Source of the DNA: Deltaproteobacteria bacterium YD0425bin51
GTDB taxonomy: Bacteria > Desulfobacterota > Desulfobacteria > Desulfobacterales > YD0425bin51
Length of the DNA stretch: 64,000 nt
Direction of reading: 5' to 3'
NCBI GenBank assembly: GCA_002753225.1
Contig: PDZS01000023.1
Coordinates: 1 to 64,000 of the forward strand
The position numbers were made by a program, and so were the translations under genes. Shown one piece after another: positions 24,094 to 30,938 of this stretch (its first letter is position 1; each line of letters begins with the position of its first letter). The notes beneath the pieces are model-generated. The model was not told the DNA's origin. It did no database searches and was given only the letters and a program-made list of their open reading frames with translations.

Positions 24094-25752
24094 ATGAACT
24101 CACCCCAAGCAGCAAACGTTCTTTTAGTAGACGATAAACAAGAAAATCTTTTAGTTTTAGAATCTCTTTTAGAAGGTCCATGGGTAAATATTTTTAAAGC
24201 AAAATCAGGAAACGAAGCTCTCGGACTGATGCTTGAACATGAATTCGCATTAGTTCTTTTAGATGTTCAAATGCCTGATATGGATGGTTTTGAAACTGCT
24301 GAGCTCATGAGAAAAAGTGCAAAAACTAAACATATCCCTATTATTTTTGTAACAGCCATAAGCAAGGAAGAGCAAAATGTATTTAAAGGATATGAATCTG
24401 GTGCTGTTGATTATTTGTTTAAACCTGTTAATCCTTATATATTAAAAAGTAAGGTCAATGTTTTTTTAGAACTTAATAAACAAAAAATGTCTTTAAAAAA
24501 ACTAAATACAGATCTAAAAAAAACAGTAGAGGAACTGAAAATAGCAAATAAAAAGATTATTGAGCAACAGAAATCAGTAATAGAAGAAGAAAGGTTAAAG
24601 GTTTTGCTTCAGATGGCAGGAGCAACCGCCCATGAGCTTAATCAGCCTTTGATGGGACTACTTACAACCATATATTTACTTAAAACTGATAAAGATGAAC
24701 CTCAAAAATTTGCTGAACATATTGAAAAAATTGAAGAATCTGGAATACGTATTTCTGAAATTGTTAAAAATATTCAAACAATAAGGCATTATGAAACAAG
24801 ACCTTACATGTATAATACATCTATTATTAATATTGACCAAAAACTAAAAATTTTGTGTGTCATAACTTCTGAAGAAGACTACTCAACTATTGAAAAGCAT
24901 ATATCAAAACTTGAAAAAATAGAGCTTTCTAGAGTAAAAACAATTGAAGATGCAAAGCTTATATTTTCTAACACACAGTTCGATATAATATGTTTGGATT
25001 TTTTCTTAAAAGATGGAACAGGGTTAGACTTTTTATGTATGTTAGACAAAGAAAAGATAAATATCCCAGCAGTTGTTATAACTGGGCAGGGAGATGAAAT
25101 AATTGCTTCTCAAGTTATTCAGGCAGGGGCTTATGATTATCTCCCAATAGATAGAGTAAGCTCTGAATCTATATCTAGAACTATTGGGAGTACACTTGAA
25201 AAAGCAAGACTTAAAAGAGAATTAAGGGAAGCCATGAAAAAAATGGCAGCAATGACTACAAAGGATGAACTTACTGGTTTGTATAACAGAAGATATCTTA
25301 TGGAAGCACTGGAACGGGAGCTTGCTAGGGCAAAACGATATGAAAACGATCTTTTATTCTGCATGTTAGATTTAGACCACTTCAAGCATATAAATGATAC
25401 GCTAGGTCACCAGGCAGGAGATATGGTTTTAGCTGAACTTGGTAAAATGCTCAAAGATTCTATTCGTGACAGTGATCTTTTGTGTCGATATGGTGGGGAA
25501 GAATTTGCAATTATTCTGACGAATACAAATGCTCAGCATGCTATAAATGCAGTTGAAAGATTTAGAGAAAGAGTTGCGCAGAATGTATTTGCATTTGGAG
25601 GAACAGAGTTTCATGTTACTATAAGCATAGGACTAGCATCTTTTAGAAGTTCAAAACCTCAATCATCAGATGACCTTATTGGAATGGCTGATCACGCTTT
25701 GTATCAAGCTAAAACAGAAGGAAGAAACAGAGTTATTGAATACACGCTTTAA
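24094..25752 (+). CDS. REC-DHp-REC-GGDEF signalling protein, diguanylate cyclase
   Basis: Domain order in 552 residues: receiver 1 (~8-122, phospho-acceptor Asp57, Lys110), coiled linker, a histidine-kinase-type dimerisation helix with H180 in TAHELNQPL, a second receiver (~250-370, Asp302 in CLDFFLKDGTG) and GGDEF (~388-552). The GGDEF domain has an intact GGEEF signature at 467-471 and an RxxD inhibitory site (RDSD, 458-461) five residues before it, so it is likely an active, product-inhibited diguanylate cyclase. There is no HATPase domain after the DHp helix, so H180 cannot be self-phosphorylated in the usual way. It is the last gene of the run; AGGAGAAAA precedes its ATG. Confidence 0.92.
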   Translation: MNSPQAANVLLVDDKQENLLVLESLLEGPWVNIFKAKSGNEALGLMLEHEFALVLLDVQMPDMDGFETAELMRKSAKTKHIPIIFVTAISKEEQNVFKGYESGAVDYLFKPVNPYILKSKVNVFLELNKQKMSLKKLNTDLKKTVEELKIANKKIIEQQKSVIEEERLKVLLQMAGATAHELNQPLMGLLTTIYLLKTDKDEPQKFAEHIEKIEESGIRISEIVKNIQTIRHYETRPYMYNTSIINIDQKLKILCVITSEEDYSTIEKHISKLEKIELSRVKTIEDAKLIFSNTQFDIICLDFFLKDGTGLDFLCMLDKEKINIPAVVITGQGDEIIASQVIQAGAYDYLPIDRVSSESISRTIGSTLEKARLKRELREAMKKMAAMTTKDELTGLYNRRYLMEALERELARAKRYENDLLFCMLDLDHFKHINDTLGHQAGDMVLAELGKMLKDSIRDSDLLCRYGGEEFAIILTNTNAQHAINAVERFRERVAQNVFAFGGTEFHVTISIGLASFRSSKPQSSDDLIGMADHALYQAKTEGRNRVIEYTL

Positions 25753-25756
25753 ATAG

Positions 25757-25785
25757 AGTTGACAACTTTTAAAAAGTTGTCAACT
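25757..25785. terminator. Bidirectional hairpin between convergent genes
   Basis: AGTTGACAACTTTT (25757-25770) and AAAAGTTGTCAACT (25772-25785) are exact complements. The T and A runs at the tip form the loop, leaving a stem of about 10 bp. It sits between convergent gene ends at 25752 and 25799. A hairpin with the same TTGACAAC core occurs at 30897-30929. Confidence 0.65.
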
Positions 25786-25798
25786 TGCAAATTAAAAA

Positions 25799-26395
25799 TT
25801 AAGGTGAACTATCATCATTCTTTGTTCCTTGAAGAGGAATCGGTTTATTAAGCAGTTTTGCTTTTAAATCGCTTTGAGCCTTTTCTCCTATCCATATAGA
25901 AAAAAGGAGCCTTTTAAAATCATTTCCTTTTATTTTGCCAAGCAATTTATCATTCTTGGAAATGACTGTTCCTTCTTCTGGTAAATACAATATATCATAT
26001 ATATCTTTTTCGTTTGACCCATCATTAAAAAAGGAAACAAATTGTTTAACTTTATCATGCATATAAGAAGTATTTATACCAGATTTTGAGAAGCTTTGCT
26101 CCCATCCCCTTTTCCAATCTTCTCCTCTAATAAGCTTTATAATAGTAAGGCGAACAGCCATAGGTTCTTCGCTGTCCTGAATTTTTATGGCATCTTGAGT
26201 TTTGTTCATAACATAAAGAGCGCAGGCATAAATTTTTATTCCCATTTTCATACGAAATCCTGCTCCATTTAAAACAAGTTCTCCTTTTCCTGCTTTAATT
26301 TTATCTGGAAATTCAAAACCATTAATAGTAATGGAACTTGCATTAGAAGATGTAATAAAAATTGCTGCTATAATAAAAACAATATGCTTAAACAT
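25799..26395 (-). CDS. Exported chalcone isomerase-like domain protein
   Basis: A 198-residue protein with a signal peptide (cleavage near SSNA, residue ~19) followed by the bacterial chalcone isomerase-like domain: ITINGFEFPDKIKA, LVLNGAGFRMKMGIKIYACALYV, then MAVRLTIIKLIRGEDWKRGWEQSF. Such periplasmic proteins share the fold with plant chalcone isomerases but are thought to bind rather than isomerise ligands. AGGAGG precedes the ATG. It lies 20 bp after the small conserved gene at 26416. Confidence 0.82.
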   Translation of the reverse strand: MFKHIVFIIAAIFITSSNASSITINGFEFPDKIKAGKGELVLNGAGFRMKMGIKIYACALYVMNKTQDAIKIQDSEEPMAVRLTIIKLIRGEDWKRGWEQSFSKSGINTSYMHDKVKQFVSFFNDGSNEKDIYDILYLPEEGTVISKNDKLLGKIKGNDFKRLLFSIWIGEKAQSDLKAKLLNKPIPLQGTKNDDSSP

Positions 26396-26415
26396 TTAAA
26401 TCCTCCTTAATTTAT

Positions 26416-26766
26416 TTATAAAAGTTTTGATTTAAGCCATTCCCGAATTTTATCATCTATGGCATAAACCCCTTTATTATGTCCTATTGATTCCATAAAT
26501 TGATTTTTTAAATCTTGAGGTATCTCAATGTGAGCTAACTCAATAGCATCTTCGGAGTTCCTTTTTATTAGATATATGATAGGATCATTCCAAGTATTAA
26601 CAACAAAATAATGGGCTACATCATCTTTGGATCTAACAACATAATTCCCCCTTGTCCAGTTATTTCCCCATTCTAAATATAACCTGACTGCTTCTTCAGG
26701 GGTCATATCCCAGTCTATTAAGTTTACTATACCCATATTTTTTTTTAAATCTTCTAAATTCATCAT
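26416..26766 (-). CDS. Small conserved protein (DVU0772-like family)
   Basis: A 116-residue soluble protein with MGIVNLIDWDMTPEEAVRLYLEWGNNW, YVVRSKDDVAHYFVVNTW and IYLIKRNSEDAIELAHIEIP. I associate this sequence with a family named after Desulfovibrio DVU0772, found in sulfate-reducing Desulfobacterota, but cannot confirm by search. Function unknown. It follows a terminator-like hairpin and precedes the chalcone isomerase-like gene with a 20-bp gap, so these two probably form one unit. Confidence 0.7.
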   Translation of the reverse strand: MMNLEDLKKNMGIVNLIDWDMTPEEAVRLYLEWGNNWTRGNYVVRSKDDVAHYFVVNTWNDPIIYLIKRNSEDAIELAHIEIPQDLKNQFMESIGHNKGVYAIDDKIREWLKSKLL

Positions 26767-26818
26767 AAATAAAAATTCCTGTAATTAAACTTATTGGCGG
26801 GTTAATAAATCAAATTAG

Positions 26819-26857
26819 ATATAGCCTTCATTTTTTTATAAAAAATGAAGGCTATAT
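26819..26857 (-). terminator. Intrinsic terminator after the gene at 26872
   Basis: ATATAGCCTTCATTTTTT (26819-26836) pairs with AAAAAATGAAGGCTATAT (26840-26857) around a 3-base tip. On the minus strand it lies 15 bp past the stop of the small membrane protein gene. The stem is unusually long and exact. Confidence 0.7.
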
Positions 26858-26871
26858 TATAAAATGGGAAA

Positions 26872-27174
26872 TTAGAAACTTCCAAGGGGCCGCTTAAATG
26901 TAAATTGGGCAGGCGCTGCAACGAGTTGATTAAATGCATCTCTAGAGTTTCCTCCTACAGCTGAGAAGGGAAAAGAAAAAGCAAAAACAACTCCTCCAAC
27001 AATAGTTGTCACAATACCTAAAGGTCTTACTAATAGAAAATCAATTGCCATTGCTCCAGCATTTGCATCTTCTTCAGGTTCTTCTGCTGCAGCTATTGCG
27101 CTTGTAGCAAATGGACCTATAATAAATACTATAGTTAGAATAGTTGCGATAAATTTTTTAAAAATGTTTAGCAT
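26872..27174 (-). CDS. Small exported membrane protein, function unknown
   Basis: A 100-residue protein with a signal-like N-terminus (~1-29, ending SAIAAAEE) and a second hydrophobic stretch (LGIVTTIVGGVVFAFSFPFSAVGG, ~52-75) rich in glycine. It ends with a conserved-looking AAPAQFTFKRPLG. The Gly-rich hydrophobic segment followed by 'PFSAVGG' resembles small proteins I have seen in Desulfobacterota, but no role is known to me. It has its own promoter and terminator, so it is monocistronic and likely well expressed; GGGAGGAA and AAGG lie just upstream of ATG. Confidence 0.65.
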   Translation of the reverse strand: MLNIFKKFIATILTIVFIIGPFATSAIAAAEEPEEDANAGAMAIDFLLVRPLGIVTTIVGGVVFAFSFPFSAVGGNSRDAFNQLVAAPAQFTFKRPLGSF

Positions 27175-27233
27175 ACCTTATGTTCCTCCCTTTTAATTAA
27201 ATTTATATAAAAAAAACTTCTTTTCTTTTCTTA

Positions 27234-27263
27234 TTGATAAACCGTTGTTATAATGAATGTCAA
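27234..27263 (-). promoter_or_regulatory. Sigma-70 promoter for the gene at 26872
   Basis: On the minus strand a consensus TTGACA (27263-27258), an 18-base spacer and TATCAA (27239-27234) lie ~60 bp ahead of the ATG at 27174. It overlaps the divergent priA promoter. Confidence 0.55.
27246..27254 (+). promoter_or_regulatory. Extended -10 promoter for priA
   Basis: TGTTATAAT at 27246-27254 is a perfect extended -10 element. The matching -35 region is poor, as is usual for such promoters. It lies 57 bp before the priA ATG and within the spacer of the opposing promoter, so the two cannot be occupied at once. Confidence 0.5.
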
Positions 27264-27311
27264 GGTATAATCAATATTTTTTGTTGTTTTTTTTCATTAA
27301 AATAATAATAG

Positions 27312-29723
27312 ATGACAGAAATCAAGTCTTACATAGAAGTTGCAGTACCTGTTCCAATCCATAAAACATTTACTTATTTGGCAAATGAGTTTTTTTCTCC
27401 ATTTATATCAATTGGAAAAAGAGTTTTAGTTCCTTTTGGGAAACTTAGGTTAACAGGATATGTTTTAGGTGAATCTAATAACATATCTAACATAGAGATA
27501 AAACAAATATTTGATGTTCTCGATGAAAAACCTTTATTCCCTTTATCCATGGTGCCATTTTTCAAATGGATTGCAGATTATTATCTATATCCAATTGGAG
27601 AAGTTCTTAAAACAGCTCTTCCTCAAGGTTTAAATATTTATGAATCAATGAACATATCTATTACTGAACATGGAAAACATGCTATAGATAGCAGTAAACT
27701 TAAACCTTTGGAGCTTAAAATTTTAAACCTAATTAAAGATAAATCTTTTTCTAAAAAAGATTTATTAAAAAAACTTATTAATTATGTCCCAAATACTTTG
27801 CTTTATTCAATGGAAGAAAAACAAATTGTTATTTTAAAAAAAGAGCTTAAAGGAGGAAAAACAAAAGAAAAAGTAGAAGAATATGTAAAATTAGTGAAAT
27901 TCGACAATAATAAAAAAACAAAATTGATTGAATTTTTAAAAGAAAGAAGTCATCTCCCTCTTAAAGAATTAAGGAAAGCTTTTAAAAATTCATCTACGCA
28001 AATAAAATCTTTAGCTCAAGAAGGTTATATAGAAATATATGAAAAAAAAATTTATCGTGACCCATTTGGCGAAGAAATCTATCCTGATACTCCTCCTCCA
28101 AATACAAATGAGCAGGAAGAAGTTATTGCATCTATCAAAAGTAATATTGGCAAAGGATTTTTTACATATTTACTTGCTGGTGTAACAGGAAGCGGTAAAA
28201 CAGAAGTATATTTAAAATTAACTAGTGAGGTTATAAATTTAGGATATACTGTTTTAGTATTAGTTCCAGAAATTGCTTTAATATCCCAAATTGAGAAAAG
28301 GTTTAGAAGCAGATTTGGCGAATGTGTTGCAGTTTTACATAGTGGGCTAAGTTCAGGGGAACGTTATGACCAATGGATTAGAATTATAGATAACAAAACG
28401 CCTATTGTAATTGGAGCAAGATCAGCTATTTTTGCTCCACTCAAAAATATTGGTTTAATTATTGTTGATGAAGAGCATGATTCTTCATATAAACAAGAAA
28501 ACAACCTAAGATATAACGCAAGAGATATTGCAGTTTTGAGGGCAAAATTTGACAAGTGTATTGCTATTCTTGGTTCAGCTACTCCATCTATTCAATCATA
28601 TTATAATGTAAAAAATAACAAATTTATAGAGCTTAATTTAAAAAATCGTATTAAAGAAAGACCTTTGCCTAAAGTTGAAATTATTGATCTCAGGAAATAT
28701 AAAGATTTTCAGGGAATAAAACGGTTCTTTACAAATGAGCTTTGCTTAGCCATGGCAAAAACTCTTGAGCGGAAAGAACAAATCCTTATCTTTTTAAATA
28801 GACGAGGATATGCAAATCTACCGATATGTTCTGTATGTGGTGAAACATTAAAATGCAAAAATTGTGATATTTCTCTTACATTTCATAAAGGACAAAACGC
28901 TTATAAATGCCATTATTGCGGGTTTTTTATAAAAGCTCCTGTAAATTGTCCAAAATGTACATTCCAAAAAGTTAAACACTTTGGTTTTGGAACTGAAAAG
29001 ATAGAAAAATATATTAATATAATTTTTCCTGATGCAAAAACAGCGCGTATGGATCGGGATACCACAGAAGAAAAAGATTCAATTGTAGAAATTTTAAAAA
29101 AAGTTAAAAACCATGAGATTGATATACTTATTGGAACTCAGATGGTTGCAAAAGGGCATGATTTTCCAAAAATAACTTTAGTTGGAATAATATGTGCTGA
29201 TATTTCACTTAATTTTCCTGACTTTAGAGCAGGTGAAAGAACATTTCAACTCCTTACTCAAGTAGCTGGAAGGGCAGGGAGAGGGGAGGCTCCAGGGCAA
29301 GTATTTTTACAAACTTTTACTCCAGAACAATTCAGTATTCAAATTGCAAAAGAGCAAGATTTTATAGAATTTTATAATCGTGAGATAGTCTTTAGAAGAG
29401 ATTTAATGTATCCCCCTTTTTCAAGAATGATTCAAATAAATATTTATGGAAAGGATAAAGAAAAGACTGAAGAATTTGTAAAAACAATGGGAATATTGTG
29501 CTGTGCTTTAAGGCAAAAAATCAATGAAATAAGAGTGTTAGGACCTGTTGAATCTCCAATTTTTAAAATTGCAAACCAGTATAGATGGCATATTCTTCTT
29601 AAAAGTACAAGCAGCATATCCCTTCATAAGTTTATATATGAACTTTTAATTAAAAACTCTTCAAAAATAAATAAACGCGGTATTAATGTAGTTGTAGATG
29701 TAGATCCAATGAACATGATGTAA
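27312..29723 (+). CDS. priA: Primosomal protein N' (replication restart helicase PriA)
   Basis: PriA recognises stalled forks and reloads DnaB. The 803-residue protein has the N-terminal 3'-DNA-binding domain (IEVAVPVPIHKTFTYL), a helicase core with Walker A GVTGSGKTEVY (290-300), IIVDEEHDSSYKQ (Walker B, DEEH), GSATPSIQSYY, and a double zinc-binding block with CSVCGETLKCKNCD and CHYCG/CPKC. QVAGRAGRGEAPG is helicase motif VI. Length is slightly above the usual ~730-740. The gene stands alone with its own promoter and a strong terminator-like hairpin. Confidence 0.95.
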   Translation: MTEIKSYIEVAVPVPIHKTFTYLANEFFSPFISIGKRVLVPFGKLRLTGYVLGESNNISNIEIKQIFDVLDEKPLFPLSMVPFFKWIADYYLYPIGEVLKTALPQGLNIYESMNISITEHGKHAIDSSKLKPLELKILNLIKDKSFSKKDLLKKLINYVPNTLLYSMEEKQIVILKKELKGGKTKEKVEEYVKLVKFDNNKKTKLIEFLKERSHLPLKELRKAFKNSSTQIKSLAQEGYIEIYEKKIYRDPFGEEIYPDTPPPNTNEQEEVIASIKSNIGKGFFTYLLAGVTGSGKTEVYLKLTSEVINLGYTVLVLVPEIALISQIEKRFRSRFGECVAVLHSGLSSGERYDQWIRIIDNKTPIVIGARSAIFAPLKNIGLIIVDEEHDSSYKQENNLRYNARDIAVLRAKFDKCIAILGSATPSIQSYYNVKNNKFIELNLKNRIKERPLPKVEIIDLRKYKDFQGIKRFFTNELCLAMAKTLERKEQILIFLNRRGYANLPICSVCGETLKCKNCDISLTFHKGQNAYKCHYCGFFIKAPVNCPKCTFQKVKHFGFGTEKIEKYINIIFPDAKTARMDRDTTEEKDSIVEILKKVKNHEIDILIGTQMVAKGHDFPKITLVGIICADISLNFPDFRAGERTFQLLTQVAGRAGRGEAPGQVFLQTFTPEQFSIQIAKEQDFIEFYNREIVFRRDLMYPPFSRMIQINIYGKDKEKTEEFVKTMGILCCALRQKINEIRVLGPVESPIFKIANQYRWHILLKSTSSISLHKFIYELLIKNSSKINKRGINVVVDVDPMNMM

Positions 29724-29727
29724 GTTT

Positions 29728-29765
29728 TATCAAAGATATGCAATTAAAGTTGCATATCTTTGATA
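29728..29765 (+). terminator. Hairpin terminator after priA
   Basis: TATCAAAGATATGCAA (29728-29743) and TTGCATATCTTTGATA (29750-29765) form a perfect 16-bp stem with a 6-base loop, 5 bp after the priA stop. The T run after it is short (TGTTTG). Confidence 0.7.
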
Positions 29766-29821
29766 TGTTTGAATTTAATTATATATTGTAAATTTAATAT
29801 GATAACAACTATATCCATGTG

Positions 29822-29837
29822 TGGCCTAGTATTTGCA
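29822..29837 (+). promoter_or_regulatory. Possible sigma-54 promoter for the phospholipase-like gene
   Basis: TGGCCTAGTATTTGCA fits the sigma-54 pattern TGGCAC-N5-TTGCA in the TGGC and TTGCA blocks with correct spacing, differing at two -24 positions. It lies 66 bp before the ATG at 29903. The 179-bp gap between priA and this gene otherwise holds only the priA hairpin and AT-rich DNA. Confidence 0.4.
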
Positions 29838-29902
29838 TATTTAACAAATATATATTATGTATTTATTATTATTTAACAACATTTTTATTTAGGAGGGAGA
29901 AA

Positions 29903-30880
29903 ATGAGAAAAAGAGAATTTTTTTATGTATTGATTGTACTAACATTATTGTTACCAAGCATTGCAGGTGCATGGGGACAGCCACACCATAAATATATCAC
30001 TTCTGATGCGCTTGCATATATGGGCTCAGACTATGCAACACCTGAACAGAAAAGAGCTTTTGACTTTTTTGTTGGAGCTGCTGGAAGTTTACAAAAAGCT
30101 CAGGAATTACTAGGGCAAGCTGCTTATGATGTTGATAGCTTCAAAGACACCAGAATGGGTGGATGGTGGGTTGGATATCATTATACTGCTGAAGATTTAA
30201 GCATAGGTCTTATGAGTAATAATTATACATCTCTTTGGCATTTTGTTAACATGACTCGGGGAAAAGACGCTCACAATAATGATAGAGGTGGTTATGACTA
30301 TCGTTATTCTCAAAAAGCATTTGAAGACACAGTTGTTATGGTATGGCTCTACAATCAAGAGTTAAAAAAAGATGATTATAACAGCACAGAAGCACATTAT
30401 AGAAATGCCTCTTATTCAACATGGGATCAATATAAAGATTTTCAGGTTATACCATTCCAACCTGTTGATAACTTGGGATATTACTGGTTTAAACAATTTG
30501 TATCATATCAGACATTTCAAGCTCTTGGCTATGCTAGTCATGCAGTAGGCGATGTAGCAGTTGCTCAGCATGTTTGGAATACAATGGGCAAAAGACATTC
30601 ACAATATGAAGAATGGGCACAAGATCATCACTATAGCGATAAATTAGGTGATTTTGCTTTAGTTCATGATGCCATAGTTAATTATAACACAAAAGAAGGC
30701 TTTCTAGATATTTTAAATAAAACTTCACAGGCAGCCTATGAGAATCCTACTCCAATGTACACAGGAACATATGATGCTCAATTAGTAACAGCAAAGGTAA
30801 TGGTTCCAAAAGCCATAGCATCAGTTGTTACAATACTTACAAAATCAGTTAATATTTTACACGGTGAAGATCGTTTATAA
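29903..30880 (+). CDS. Secreted zinc-dependent phospholipase C / S1-P1 nuclease-like protein
   Basis: A 325-residue exported enzyme. After a signal peptide the mature protein would begin WGQPHHKYIT, and an N-terminal Trp is a zinc ligand in phospholipase C and S1/P1 nucleases. Further ligands fit: LWHFVNM, then HAVGDVAVAQH (His, Asp at +4, His at +10, the same spacing as in clostridial alpha-toxin), then HSQYE (HxxxE). Substrate (phospholipid or nucleic acid) is not decidable from this alone. I chose ATG 29903 because AGGAGGGAG precedes it; the open frame back to 29819 lacks a ribosome binding site. Confidence 0.78.
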   Translation: MRKREFFYVLIVLTLLLPSIAGAWGQPHHKYITSDALAYMGSDYATPEQKRAFDFFVGAAGSLQKAQELLGQAAYDVDSFKDTRMGGWWVGYHYTAEDLSIGLMSNNYTSLWHFVNMTRGKDAHNNDRGGYDYRYSQKAFEDTVVMVWLYNQELKKDDYNSTEAHYRNASYSTWDQYKDFQVIPFQPVDNLGYYWFKQFVSYQTFQALGYASHAVGDVAVAQHVWNTMGKRHSQYEEWAQDHHYSDKLGDFALVHDAIVNYNTKEGFLDILNKTSQAAYENPTPMYTGTYDAQLVTAKVMVPKAIASVVTILTKSVNILHGEDRL

Positions 30881-30896
30881 TTAGCACTATAAGATT

Positions 30897-30929
30897 AGAT
30901 TTGACAACCTTTTAAAAGTTGTCAAATCT
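30897..30929. terminator. Bidirectional hairpin between convergent genes
   Basis: AGATTTGACAAC (30897-30908) pairs exactly with GTTGTCAAATCT (30918-30929); the loop contains CTTTTAAAA. It lies between the convergent phospholipase-like and WD40 genes and shares its core with the hairpin at 25757-25785. Confidence 0.65.
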
Positions 30930-30938
30930 AAAATCTAT

